A stretch of 64,000 nt of DNA from Sesamum alatum (GCA_034509735.1 JACGWO010000007.1:2232001-2296000), one strand, 5' to 3'. Positions 11,601 through 23,847 are shown, counted from the first letter of the stretch. Notes: generated by a model from the sequence alone, not told the origin. Program-made: numbers and translations.

Positions 11601-14495
11601 CAGGCTTAAGCTCATTTTGTATTTCCTCCCACGATGGATTGCATGTCATAGTAATGAATAAATCTGGTTTGCCAAACTTTTGAACCACTGACATTGCGTC
11701 TTGGTAACGTTGATACATATCTCGAGGGCTTCCAACAAATGATGACGGCAGAATAGTACGACGTCCCACATTTCCTAAATCACGTATAATAAAGTAAATA
11801 TATTATATTGAAAGGGCATAATCCAACAAAAAAAATTATAAATCTATATAACTCATTTAATTTACCAGCATCATCTTCTCCAGCATTTAAGCAATCTTGA
11901 AGACCTTGATATAATTCAGCTCTAATATCTTGTTGATGTGTTCTTATAAATCTGAGCTTTTGAGTCTCAATCTTCACATAATTATCAACGGAATATTGTT
12001 GCAGTAGACGTCCGCCATACAAAAGTATTGAAGGATTATGCATCCGAATCTAATATATAATTGATAAGATTAACTTGAGAACTAATATTGTTATTGGTAA
12101 CTATAAAAAGTTAACAAAATAAATATTACCTGCAACATATATGCATAATAGTCGCAGCAAGTGACTCTCGTACCATCAACTGTACGACAATCAGCATCCC
12201 ATCCATATGTTCCATAAGGAAGTAACAGGGGATATTGCAAAGGATCATAGTAGCCTGAAAATTCTTTAACATTCATTAGTTGACCCCCAATTGTTTGTAC
12301 AATTATATCCCTGTTAGTTGCATCTCCTACTTCATCACCACCAGCTATAACAGCTGCAACCTGTGATGCAGTTGGAAGCGTGTATCGACTGTGTGCGGTA
12401 GGTCGCTCTTTGATCAGTAACTTGCAATCAAGTATATCATCCCGTTGAGCAAGTTGTCGTAATGTTTGGACAAAAGGATTATGAGCATCAAGCATGTGTT
12501 TAATCTTATCAACTAATTCCCTGTCCAATCCATTATTCTCCAGTAGCCGATTATCAGTTTCATGCTCCGTGTCATAAATGAACATTTGGATATATCTTGG
12601 TCTTGTCCCAGGAAAGGGTAATAATGTACCGATCTTATGATACATAGTTCTGTGGGCTCTAAAGGTATAAACACCTTGGCGACCAGCTACACTCTCATCC
12701 AATTTAGCTCCCAATGAGGTAAATGAGAAGACATGATTAAATGCACGGATGTATTGTCTAAATATCCTACCCTCAGCAGATTGGTCAGTAAAGAGATTGT
12801 AGAGATCTGAAGGCACCGGTATTTCTGGCAAAGCTATTTTTCCTCCATTACAACAAAAGTTACGTGTTTCACCATGAAACAACTTTGCCCGACAATGTTG
12901 GCAAATGATTGGAGCTGGAAGCAATAATCGAGGATTTTGTTCCCTCTCATGAAAATCTCTCGCACAATTAAGTCCAGATCGATGACTAAAACCATCACTA
13001 TTGTCATCATGTTCGTTGATACAACCAAAGTTTGTGTCTACATTATGATTAAGTTCCACAACTCTGTCAACACCTATGTTAAAAAGTTCCATAAATTCTC
13101 AATTCATAAAAGTATTTAAAAAAAAAAAGATTGAGATATTAAAGTTTGAAGGTATTAAAAAATTTGAGTTTAAAGAAATAAACATACTATAATATAAAAT
13201 TAATATTTTTATTATTCCTTTTCACTAAAAACAAATAGGTACCTTGTCTATGTGAAGTAGAAGCACCTGAAGTAGACCCTATATGTTGATTAACTGGATC
13301 CATATTGGAAAGAAATGTCGTATAATTCAAAGGATTCGAACGACCTCTCCCTCTTGCTGTAAGATAAATAGATATTCTGAATTAAGAATCAACTAACGCA
13401 TTTAATGTTTTGATCGTGGTTAGATGATATGTTAATGCTAAAATTACTAAATCAATATGTAAAGATTAAATAATATAAAGATTAATAATATAGTTATTTT
13501 ATTATATATGTATTTACATGTTTAGTAATATATTAACTACTACAATTTTAGCAAAATATGCACAAATGTAAAAGGACAGAGAAAAAGTGGATCTATATAT
13601 GATAGAGTAATAATAAATTCTTGATATAACAAACTATTCAAAAAATATCAATTTGATATATATTTTATTATTACTCTATCACTACTATCAAAATATATTT
13701 TATGAATAGTTTGTTATATATCAAAATATAGAGTAATAATAAAATATATGTTCAAAATTGATAACGAATATGAGATCTTAATAATAAAATAAAATAGTGA
13801 TAGAGTAATAATAAATTTCAGAATATGTATCTTAGCTTTTGTTGAGTTTTTCTTTTCAAATGTATCATCTTTTGTAGCAGTATCTATGGAAATATAAAAC
13901 ATGTGGAGAGCTACAATAGTTGCATCAATGGAGTGTGTAAAAAAATGTTAACTTTCCTTGAATTGTTATTAAAAAGAAAAAAATAATTTAAAAAAGATTG
14001 AGATGTACTTGGGATACTTGAGATAACACAAACTTCAATAGTACGATTGAAATCAGATTATATATCTTGGAAGCAAACTAAATCATAACTCAAAGCATTA
14101 CATTGCTATGTTTAGATTGAATACTCGAATATAAATCTTAAAGGCTAAATGTGAATTACTTTTCTAAGCTGTAAATATTATTATTTGTATTTATTATTTT
14201 TATTCAAGCATTCTTAGGTTTCACTTTTGATATTAAGTTGAAATCCAAGAATCACAAAAATTAATGATTTAAGAGACAATGTGACTGAAATTTTTTTACC
14301 TCCAACCGTTGCACTACTTGCAATTCTTGCTCTTCGCGTTTGATAGTATTGACGCCTTCTTGCAAGATAATTTTCCCGTTGTTCAGTACTCATTGCTTGC
14401 CTTCTCTCTCTTTCACGAACTCGATGTCTTTCTCTTCTATGTTCAGCTTCAGAAGATGCAACAGCTAAATCGTGCGTTGATGGTTCTGGTTCCAT
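8698..14495 (-). pseudogene. Helitron Rep-helicase (HUH Rep plus PIF1-like helicase), one nonsense codon
   Basis: Exons on the minus strand are 14495-14300, 13356-13243, 13073-12130, 12049-11866 and 11774-8698. They join in frame to 1,504 codons. The N-terminus is Arg-rich (RERERRQAMSTEQRENYLARR). A helitron-like N-terminal domain follows, then Rep with the HUH motif PHAHM (about 588) and the two-tyrosine motif YKYVY (about 728 and 732). The helicase has Walker A GPGGTGKT (about 1064), Walker B DEAP, GGDFRQ, and a C-terminal part with INKSQGQT and YVALSR. The enzyme nicks, transfers and unwinds DNA for rolling-circle transposition. The frame is broken only by TAG at 9540-9538 (codon about 1225), between AHND and SFSDFLLR; homologues read straight through here. 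An unrelated stop-to-start split is less likely because the frame is unchanged. Confidence 0.9.
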
Positions 14496-14705
14496 TTCTT
14501 ATATTCCTCTCCTATATAATAATTAGATGCACGTGTGAATTAATTAATTGAAATAGGATATTTATAAAATGAAATTTCATATTGCCTACACCCAAAAACT
14601 ATAATAATGACGTAATTAATTTACCTAATATATTTAAGTTTCATTCAAACAAAATTAAATTTGAGAAATTTTAATGTAATATATTTTAATAGAGAAATTA
14701 ATTTT

Positions 14706-14857
14706 AAACAAATAATAATTAAGCAAATTAAAGTTTATAATTAGAATAAATAATTTATAAAGTAGCCATATTTTAATACATAAACAAATAATAATTAAGC
14801 AAATTAAAGTTTATAATTAGAATAAATAATTTATAAAGTAGCCATATTTTAATACAT
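14706..14857. repeat. Tandem duplication, two 76-bp units inside the Helitron
   Basis: The unit beginning AAACAAATAATAATTAAG occurs at 14706 and again at 14782 with almost no change. It lies upstream of the Rep-helicase start and is AT-rich and non-coding. Confidence 0.85.
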
Positions 14858-16650
14858 GTACAGAACATGGATTAAGAATGGATAACTATATTATTAAGAT
14901 TAATTATGAATAACTATAGATAATATTATGGTCAATAATATCGTATTTGCTTTGATGATTTGTTAAATATGAAATATGGTGTTGTTTCATGAGATTGGTT
15001 TCTCTTTCAGTTTTTATTTTTTTTGCATTTTGTACTATGGGTTATAATATTTTTTATTTGTTGATTATATTAAAATATACTTTTCTATTTTAGTAATTTA
15101 GTTAGGCTTATGATGAAATTCTCTTGCGTTTGCTTGTATTCTAAAGTTACTTCTGGATGGAAAAAGAGAAAAATCTGGCAGGTGTTTAAATGTGATAAAT
15201 TTACGTTGGCATTATGATAAAGCTTTTGGCGTTGTGTTACTTAAGTACAAAGTATAACTATGCATTTTTTAGGTTCTAAAAAAGGCTTAATGTTAACATC
15301 TTCTTTTTTTTCCTTCTCGTTCAAGCCCACACCCAAAAGAGTTGAATCACACAAAAGATGAAACTAAATTACATAAAACAAATCTAGACTTACCAGAGAT
15401 CAATAAAAATAAAAATACTCAAGCTTTTTAACGAAACAAACATAAAATGGATTTGCCATAGAGCATATATAAGCGACTCTTATAAATCAATTAAATCTCA
15501 ATACATTCACATAAAAAAAAAAAATAATTAATGATTAATAAACAATAATACAAAATATCAATCTAATAAAGGGACATTAAAGAGAAAATCGAATAAGATA
15601 AAGATCTTTTCAAACCTGAAGCTCAATGAAATTACAAAGTATAACTTGAAAAAAGCTAGCTTCCACCAGTACTTTTGTTGATCAACTCGCACTCAACTGA
15701 AAAGGTCAACAAATTAGACAATGAGACATATTTAAACATTTTTATCCAATTTTTTAATGTGGCATTATGTATTTTTTTTAATTAATCACTGAACATAGAG
15801 ATTAAATTGGAAAAACGACTGAATTCAAGTTTTTACTTAATCAATTTAATTAATTAACTTTCAATGGCTAAATAAACATTACTTCTACATCATCCAATAG
15901 TTTCACTTTTCTTCACATTTCCCATATGTTTTTTCTTCAATAAAATAAGTACTAATTCTCTTAACTTCAGAACAACAATCAAGTACAATGACAAAAGATA
16001 TGACATTGATAGCTAGGAAAAAATTTCACAGATATATCCCAAAATCATAATACCCCATAGCACATTTCACTCATACTTCCCTTTAGAACCAAAAAGACAA
16101 AAAAATTATCCTTGATGTTCTTCTCAAGATACATATCTTGTAGTTAAATATACAATCGAGGACATTGAACCAATGATTAGATTGAACTCCTCACCTAGCT
16201 GATGCAGCCCTCTGTTCATGAAAATCAAATGTATACACAACCCTCCTCACCAATGCTTGTTAACAAAAGAAGTGTAAAACAGAAAGGATATTGCTATAAA
16301 TCCAGGCAAACAATAAAGAAAAACCTTCTTACTCAGTCCATGCTCACTCTACTCACTCAAATCAAAATCATATTTAAAAAAAAAAAGACATCATTTAAAA
16401 TCAGTGCCAACAATATTCTAAATATAGAGGAAAAAGAAAATGAGCTTACTTATAAGAATCGTGCCAGGCTTTCTTTTGTTGCTACGGACCAGTCCATTTA
16501 GCATTCGGTCTATCTTCGGAAAGCCACAATAATTGACGCAGACTATGTGAAATGCTTTCTTGATCTCCTAATCAGTGGTCTCTAGCCGCTAAGTAATACG
16601 TAGGAAATACATGTGAACACAACAATAGAGAAGGAAGATAAAGGGAGAAT
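14858..16650. other. Helitron internal region upstream of Rep-helicase
   Basis: About 1.8 kb of AT-rich DNA without a supported gene. A short plus-strand open frame at 16202-16501 has low-complexity content and no recognised motif. Part of the stretch may be promoter or captured DNA; nothing here shows which. Confidence 0.4.
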
Positions 16651-16657
16651 CAAAGAC

Positions 16658-17273
16658 AATTTTCTACTTTTTAAAAGCCAAGACCTTGTAAATCTCTTTT
16701 GAAACAAATGAAACGTGTATATTAGTATTTCCGTACCTAAAAGCAATAGAAAAGTGACCAAAATCAGAAACAAATAGATGAAACCAAAAAGTAGCTTGAA
16801 ATAGTTATGATGCAGGTATGTACACAGAAACCAAAAAGTAGCTTGAAATAGTTATGAGTGCCAAGAAATAAAAACGGAACTATGCCATACTCAAAACCAT
16901 AAGAAGCATATAGCACACATAGACTGAACAGCACATGAATAAGTGTGATAGTGTGATCTAATATAAAAAATCTGTTCAGATGCAAATGAATCTTCTGGTG
17001 GAATAATCAAAACTCATGAAAACCAGAAAAGCATAGAACACAAAATAGTCTGGTTAATCACCTGTGTATCACGCCCCTGTCATGCAGACAATTTTCTGCT
17101 TTTTAAAAGTCAAGACCTTGTAAATAAAACTCTTGATATTTTATGAATGTAATTAAAAGCCAAGACCTTGTAAATCTCTTTCGAAACATATGAAACGTGT
17201 TTATTAGTATTTCCGTACCTGAAAGCAATAGAAAAGTGACCAAAATCAGAAACAAATAGATGAAAACATTAGA
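16658..17273. repeat. Dispersed internal duplication in the Helitron
   Basis: A segment with AAGCCAAGACCTTGTAAATC and a following CAAAATCAGAAACAAATAGA block appears at about 16658-16780 and again at about 17088-17268. A local copy of AAAAGTAGCTTGAAATAGTT also appears twice near 16785-16855. These are successive segmental duplications, with no coding content recognised. Confidence 0.75.
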
Positions 17274-17384
17274 CTTCATAAATGTAGTTGTCAATAGTTG
17301 TGAAGCTAATTAAACGGAGAATTGATGAAGTCTTATACCTCTTAATACAAAAAATGGGAAAAAATAGCAACGCTTTCGTACCTG

Positions 17385-17910
17385 AACTTGATGAAACTTT
17401 ATAAGAACTCGAACAAATCTAGCGTTAGCCCGTATTCTCAATCACCCACCCAGATTGCTGGAGAAAAAATGACCAAATTGGAAGTTATCTCAAAGCATTG
17501 AATCATCTTTCTTTTTCATTGTTCGCAAAATAAATTATGAAATTTTGGAGTATTCAATAAGATCAACTCAATGATATAACACAACAAATGAGCCACAATG
17601 GAGGTTTGAATGATAATTCTGACACAAATCTAAGCAACATAATTTTAAACTTGATGAAACTTTATAAGAACTCGAACAAATCTAGCGTTAGCCCGTATTC
17701 TCAATCACCCACCCAGATTGCTGGAGAAAAAAATGACCAAATTGGAAGTTATCTCAAAGCATTGAATCATCTTTCTTTTTCATTGTTCGCAAAATAAATT
17801 ATGAAATTTTGGAGTATTCAATAAGATCAACTCAATGATATAACACAACAAATGAGCCACAATGGAGGTTTGAATGATAATTCTGACACAAATCTAAGCA
17901 ACATAATTTT
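17385..17910. repeat. Tandem duplication, two 263-bp units inside the Helitron
   Basis: The unit starting AACTTGATGAAACTTTATAA lies at 17385 and repeats at 17648. The copies appear to differ by a single extra A in a poly(A) run, so the event is recent. One plus-strand frame runs through the unit (17588-17797, Ser/Asn-rich), but no domain is recognised. Confidence 0.9.
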
Positions 17911-18132
17911 AATAATTAAAATCTCTAGTGTTCAAATTTAATCTACTAATTATAAAATAATACGAATAAAAACATGAAGCAAATCAAGAATCATATCCCC
18001 TCAAATCAAAAAGAAAAAAGAAAAACAGAGCATAAAAATCGGGAAAAAGAAAGTGGAAATAACCAAATAAGACTGTTGTTCAAGAGCACGTTGTATAATC
18101 ACTTATCATACTTCTATCGATCTCTCTCCCAG

Positions 18133-18450
18133 GTGGCTTTTTGTCACTGAAGAAGACATCAAAAGCTTACCTTGCTTCCAGGTTGATGGTATCAATTCAA
18201 TCCACTGTATCAGTTAGTTGATTAATGCTGAAAACATGACTATGTTCTTTCTGCCAGAATGAGACACTGATAGCAATCAAAGCTCCCCATGGCACTACCT
18301 TAGAAGTTCCAGATCCCGATGAGGTATTTTCACTTCTTTATATTCCCAGTAATTTGGACCCAAGAATGGTTTTGATTCAATTTTTCTTGATTCACACCTA
18401 CAGGCTGTTGATTATCCACAGAGAAGATACAGAATAGTTCTTTCGAAGCA
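18133..18450 (+). pseudogene. Captured E2F transcription-factor fragment (three exons with introns)
   Basis: Three plus-strand exons are seen: 18133-18181 (WLFVTEEDIKSLPCFQ), 18258-18323 (NETLIAIKAPHG... ending DPDE) and 18404 onward (AVDYPQRRYRIVL). They follow each other in phase at AG and GT boundaries. The peptide is the coiled-coil/marked-box region of plant E2FA/E2FB-type factors, which binds DP partners. After RIVL the match stops (SKHHGKK follows), and neither the DNA-binding domain upstream nor the transactivation domain downstream is visible. The fragment lies inside the Helitron and opposite to its Rep-helicase gene, as expected of genomic DNA captured with its introns. It cannot encode an E2F alone. 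Confidence 0.88.
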
Positions 18451-19017
18451 CCATGGAAAGAAAAATACTGCTTTCATTTTCTCACATTTCAGAATACAGT
18501 CATGTTTGCTTGGGTTTTCAGTAGCCTTTCATGCCATAAGACATAATTGCTTAACTCTACTATCTCTTTCCCCAGAAACCTTGAGACATGTATTATACAC
18601 GTCTAGATTTAGGAATATATCACATGGTCCGACAATTACAGATTTTCAGATAGTATCACAGTGAACCAATCACCAATGTTTGCTCCATCTATTGGCCTAA
18701 TTATTGTTAAATATCTTCAAATGCAAAGAAAGAAGAATAAAAACAGGAAAACAAAAGTAGAATGAAATTCGACATCGAATCTTGAATTATAAGAATACCT
18801 TGAATCTCCATAGCAGAAGAGGAGACGGCATAATTGCCCCACTGCTTAATTGCGCGACGCTACCCTTCAAACACAACAGATCGGCTTCCAGACTTGCGTA
18901 AATGAGGACTATTGATAGGGTTAGATGGAGGTGATAAAGGAAGAAGTTGTGGAGAGATGTGGGTTGGATGTCTACTACAGAGAAGGAGGAAGAAGAGGGG
19001 TTTTACGAAGTGGGTTT

Positions 19018-19042
19018 GTGAGAGAGAGAGAGAGAGAGAGAG
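19018..19042. repeat. (GA)n microsatellite near the Helitron 5' end
   Basis: A run of GAGA dinucleotides lies inside a purine-rich segment. The open frame that crosses it (18912-19133) has low complexity and is not called as a gene. Confidence 0.8.
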
Positions 19043-19334
19043 GAGAGAAGAAAAACCAGAGGTTGTGATGGTGGAAGGAGAGAGACGTGTGATAGTGGGA
19101 AAAAAGTATTTTGACGTGGAAATCTGTTTTTAAATATCTTGACTAAGGGTATTTTTGGTAATCTATTAATTTGGTATGAGAACTGTCATCTATAGTGTAA
19201 ATTGTCACTTTTGTCCTTTATAAATTCATTAATACAATTTGTAAAAATAAGTGTACGAAGAATTACTGAAAAAGTAGAGGGCAAAATATGTAAAAATCAT
19301 CAAAAAACTGCCACTTTAGATACAAAACAGCCTT

Positions 19335-19355
19335 TGTTTTTATAATTAGTATAGA
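19335..19355 (-). other. Helitron 5' terminus
   Basis: Read on the minus strand from 19355 the sequence begins TCTATACTAATTATAAAAA, preceded outside by A (complement of T19356). The TC start and AT-rich opening match plant Helitron 5' ends and agree with the CTAG end at 8114. Confidence 0.85.
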
Positions 19356-19887
19356 TATCCGATAACTACTTATTACTTACAGAAAATATAGAATAAATAT
19401 TAACAAATATTATATATATATATATTATATAACATGTTATAGTAAATACTTGGTAAAATACTGATAAGTATGTACCTGACTTTATATTATATGTAATATA
19501 ATATTTAAAATTTTATTACTATTCATATTATATACTTTTTAAATAAAATATAATCTTTGTGATTATAAGAAATGGCTAAATCCATACCTGTAGGAATGGA
19601 CATTTCGACATCTTAATTTATACCAAGCATATGTTTTGCAATAAATATTTCCAAGCTGGTTATTTCATTCCATGCTCATTCTACGTACCAATCATGCCAT
19701 GATAATAGTTATTGAGTAGTCATAGATATTTGATATTGATGATTAATATACTAATTATTATAATTGTTTGAATCAATTTACTCAAAAAAGAAAAGTAAAT
19801 TTTTAAAATGGAATTCTATTTTAAACATGCTCCCAAATATGCAGTTAATCTCAATGGAAGTGCTAATTCTAATTTAATTATTTGAAT
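19356..19887. other. AT-rich spacer between the Helitron and the MITE cluster
   Basis: No gene or clear repeat is seen. An alternating TA run lies near 19412-19434. Confidence 0.4.
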
Positions 19888-20745
19888 GATAAGAAACTTG
19901 AGGTTTGACATAATTACAAATACTTATTTATCGTTTGAAAAATTACAAATACCTTCTTCAAATTGAAAATAATTATGTACTCCCTAGACAGATGTAAAAA
20001 GTACTATTTTACTCTTGCCAAATTTTTAAAAAGAATATTTGGAAAAATGTAAAAGAATATGAGGATAGGTAAAATAAATAATCTACAAAGAATATTAATC
20101 CATGAAAAATATTTTAAAAATTATATAAAATTATAATTTATAATCCAAAATGACATTTTGGACAGTTCATTACAAAAATTGGATGAAAATCTAACGCAAG
20201 AGGCTCGTTGTTAGACTGACATTAAGTTAGGGAGTATTTGTAATTTTTTAAACAACGAGGAGATATTTATAATTAGGGTAAATTACATCTACCACCCCTG
20301 AAGTTTGGCATAATTATAAATACCCCCTTGTTGTTTGAGAAATTACAAATACCCCCCTGAGGTTTGTAACCATCTAACAAATAACCCATTTTCATCTATT
20401 TTTATGGGTAAACTGACCAAAATACCCTTATGCATTGAATTTTTTTTTATTTAATTCTTAAAAGTTTTTGGACTACAATGCGTAGGGAGAGATTTTTTAA
20501 ATTTTTTACACAGTGGAGGAATAATGCAATTTGCCTCGGGTGATTTTTCTACAATTCTAATAAAAAATTTAAGGGCAAAATGATCAATTTCATGCCTTTT
20601 GTTAAAAATTACAAACCTCAAAGGGGTATTTGTAATTTTTCAAACAATGATGGGGTATTTGTAAATATGTCAAATCTCAGGAGAGGTAAATGTAATTTAC
20701 CCTTATAATTATATCAAACATCAAGGGAGATGATTGTATTTACCC
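19888..20745. mobile_element. Old copy of the GGGTAAATTAC MITE family, split by a younger copy
   Basis: The left arm (GAGGTTTGACATAATTACAAA from about 19900) and the right arm (ATTTTTTAAACAACGAGGAG, then ATCAAACATCAAGG to TTTACCC at 20745) are inverted copies with the family's sequence. The right arm is interrupted at 20276-20702 by a second family member. The left end is eroded and the outer limits are approximate. Confidence 0.75.
20276..20702. mobile_element. Young MITE, 427 bp, nested in the older copy
   Basis: It begins GGGTAAATTACATCTACC and ends in the inverted GTAATTTACCC. Long inverted arms carry the blocks TTTGGCATAATTA and ATTACAAATACCCCC. It is flanked by a perfect 9-base duplication, TTATAATTA (20267-20275 and 20703-20711). 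There is no open frame. The 9-base duplication and the GGG start suggest mobilisation by a Mutator-like transposase. Confidence 0.88.
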
Positions 20746-21199
20746 TTTTATATATATATATATATAGAACTATTAATTGCACTTAGTAGTTGAAATTCGG
20801 TATAAGATTGAATAATGAAATTGTCATTTCCCATTGAAAAAAAGTGCAAACTTGTGTTGGAAGAGGAGTCACTTAATTACATGTCTTTCCCAAAGTAGGT
20901 ATTTGTATCATCCACGTTTATGGATGTCACCATTTAGTTAATTTATTATTATCCTTATTGTTTTTCATAGTGTACCGAGTTCAGCAGCATCACAACGATT
21001 GAATAATTTTTTTTAAAGTACTAAAATTAAAGGGGGGTTAACCTGTAAAATAATAGTTAGCACACTAATTTTTAAGTCAGTAACTGAATTATTGAAAAGA
21101 AATTAAAAAAAAAAAACTTGAAATAAGCATGACTTTAAAAAAAAAATTTGACTATTGTGATGCGGCTAGATCACAATACGCGTCAATTATTATTTGTTT

Positions 21200-21631
21200 G
21201 GATAAATTACATTTACCTCCCCTGAGGTTTAGCATAATTACAAATACCTTCTCGTTGTTTGAAAAATTACAAATACCCCCCTGAGGTTTGTAACCGTCTA
21301 ACAAACAACCCAATTTCACAATATTTTATGGGTAAACTGACAAAAATGCCCTTATACACTGAATTATTTTTATTTAATTTTTTTAAAAAAAAATTGGACT
21401 ATAATGTGCAGGGAGAGGTCTCTTAAGTTTTTTACACATAGGAGCAATAATGCAATTTGCCTTGACCGATATTTCTGCAATTTAAAAAAAAAAAAATCAA
21501 GGGCAAAATAGTCAATTTCAGGCATTTAGTTAAAAATTACAAACCTCATGGGAAGTATTTGTAATTTTTCAAACAATGCGAGGATATTTGTAATTATGCC
21601 AAACCTCAGAGGAGGTAGATATAATTTACCC
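21200..21631. mobile_element. MITE of the same family, 432 bp
   Basis: It begins GGATAAATTACATTTACC and ends ATAATTTACCC. The same inverted blocks are present, and the flanking duplication TATTTGTTT (21191-21199 and 21632-21640) is perfect. Confidence 0.88.
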
Positions 21632-22225
21632 TATTTGTTTCTTCAAAAATTTTGAGTTCCAAGACCTACATGTGTGTAGTCATTTATGTATTTTCATAAT
21701 AGAATTTAGGTCTATTTTGACTGTACGTAGTTTTCAATCTACTGTCTATTAATACATATTTTAATATAAATTAATCGATGCAATTAATTAATTTTGTTAT
21801 CATAATATGTCGAGTGTTTGTAATTGATATGGTACTGTAAAAAAAGGTCAAGTAAATTTTTCCTTGGAAATATATAGTTTATTTTGGTGTTTGTGCACTA
21901 AAGGTGGACTTTTTTGGTTGTCAAACTTGTTAATAATTAATAAATTAATTAGATAAAGTGAGAGTACGTAGTGGGTTTCTATGTGCTAATTAAGAATAAG
22001 GTGTCATTATCAATGCCTAATTTTCCCAAACATTTGAAATTCTTATTGAACTCTACATAGACATGCAGAACACTCAATAACCAATGAAGTTTTAATATAA
22101 TAATTAAGGCTGATGTTTCATAAATAAATTCGAATCACATCAAATGTTTGAGTATTTGCTTTATTGTACGTGAGTTTATTGTAATTTATTTTAATTTTTT
22201 TGTAATATTGGTGTACTAATTGAGC

Positions 22226-22532
22226 GGAAAATCACTTTTTTTGTCCCATTTGTTGCATTTGTCTCATATTTAATCTCATTTGTTCATTTTTTTTTTCTCA
22301 AATTTGGTCCCAAACAACATTTTTCGTCAAATTATTAACGGAGTTGTAAGTTTGTTATTGTGGCAAGACTCTGTCACTGTTAACGGCTCCGTTAACAATT
22401 TGACAGAAAATGCTGTTTGGGACCAAATTTGAGAAAAAATTGAACAAATGGGACTAATTGTGAGACAAATACAATAAATGGAACCAAATAAAAAAAGATC
22501 TTAAGATATGGAACCAAAAATAAAAATTTTCC
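22226..22532. mobile_element. Fold-back MITE of a second family
   Basis: The arms mirror each other: CTCAAATTTGGTCCCAAACA near 22298 against GTTTGGGACCAAATTTGAGA near 22415, with TTAACGG centred at about 22336-22392. The outer ends are GGAAAAT and ATTTTCC. Flanks TAATTGAGC and TAATCAAGC match at 7 of 9 bases, so the duplication has decayed. Confidence 0.75.
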
Positions 22533-23241
22533 TAATCAAGCCGATGTATTGTTCAATTTATTGATATATTAATATAATCATGTAACTACCATTTCAATAA
22601 AAACATGCACACTCAATGGCTTGTTTGTTTCTTCGTTGAGTAGTTAAGGTTGAAAAATAAATTAAAAAAAAAATTGAATTGATTTCTTTTTGTGGAGTTT
22701 TTTGCTAATATAAAATTGTTCAAGCTACAAAAAAATGTATGTTTTTTATAAAAAATAAAATAAAAAACATATAAGACATTATGTTTTTTATTCAATATTG
22801 ACTTACATGACTGTAATACTATTTAATATCGAAATTTATCTTGAAAATCATCTGATGAAAGAATGCATTTGATATAATAACTGTCACAGAGTATCTTTTT
22901 ATCATCGATAGAAACGAATATTGGAAGTAAGTTAGGAATTTGTTATATTTCAAGAATGGTATTTCAATTGAATTGGAAATGTTGATCAAATTCTCTTGCT
23001 TGATTTTGTTGTGAGCTGAGGGAGAAGTTAGTTAAGAAAAGAATTGATTGGAAACTACTTGTGTATGTTTTGTTTGGTGAGGACATTCCACTTAAATATA
23101 CTATTATACTTAAATTTATCTATTATTATTATTATTATTATTTAATTGTATTATTATTTATATTATACTTAAATTTATCTATTATTATTGTTGTTGTTAT
23201 CATTATTTATATACAGAGATGGAAATGATTGAAATATTTGA
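22533..23241. other. AT-rich spacer
   Basis: No gene is seen. It contains short TTA/ATT microsatellite stretches near 23115-23200, partly duplicated (ATACTTAAATTTATCTATTA occurs twice). Confidence 0.5.
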
Positions 23242-23660
23242 GGGTAAATTACAGTCAGTTTTCTTGAGGTTTCGCATAATTACAAGTACCCCTCGTTGTT
23301 TAAAAAATTACAAATACTCCCTGAAGTTTGTAAGTTTAACCAAAGGCCTAAAATTGACTATTTGCCCTTGAATTTTTTATTAAAATTGTAAAAAAAATCA
23401 GCCGAGACAAATTTCATTATTGCTCATCTGTGTAAAAAACTTAAAAAATCTTTCCCTGCGCATTGTAGTCCAAAAAACTGTAAGAATTAAATAAAAAATA
23501 ATTCAGTGCATAAAACTATTTTGGTCAGTTCACCTATAAAAACTGATGGAAATGAGTTATTTGTTATACAATTACAAATTTCAGGGGGACATTTATAATT
23601 TTCAACCAATGAGTATGTATCATTATGCCAAATTTCCAGAGAGATAGCTGTAATTTACCC
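23242..23660. mobile_element. MITE of the GGGTAAATTAC family, 419 bp
   Basis: It starts GGGTAAATTACAGTCAG and ends GTAATTTACCC, with the family's inner blocks in inverted order. Flanks AATATTTGA and ATTATTTTA match at 7 of 9 positions, so it is older than the copies at 20276 and 21200. Confidence 0.8.
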
Positions 23661-23847
23661 ATTATTTTATGGTTCACTATTGCTATTTAATTGCAACTTA
23701 CAATGTACCAAGTTTGTACCGCGAATTGATTTCATTACAAGTTTAATTAAATAAAATACTCAATACAATTTTACTCAAGAATTTGGACAAAAATTTCTCA
23801 TATACATAGACCCTACGCACGTAAATACATAAATATATATATATATA

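Larger units (their letters stand above)
8114..19355 (-). mobile_element. Full-length Helitron (11.24 kb) with Rep-helicase gene and captured E2F exons
   Basis: On the minus strand the element begins TCTATACTAATTATAAA at 19355 and ends in a GC-rich hairpin, a short spacer and CTAG at 8117-8114. It lies exactly between an A and a T (complement of 8113 A and 19356 T), as rolling-circle Helitrons do, with no target duplication. It holds a five-exon Rep-helicase gene (8698-14495), about 4.9 kb of extra DNA at the 5' side with internal duplications, and a fragment of an E2F gene on the opposite strand. The helicase has one in-frame stop, so this copy is probably not autonomous now. Confidence 0.9.

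Noticed and set aside
16202..16501. 99-codon plus-strand frame in the Helitron
   Set aside because: It is Lys/Thr-rich with a poly(A)-coded Lys run, no splice context and no recognised domain.
18912..19133. 73-codon plus-strand frame at the Helitron 5' end
   Set aside because: It consists mostly of Arg/Glu from a GA tract and shows no conserved motif.
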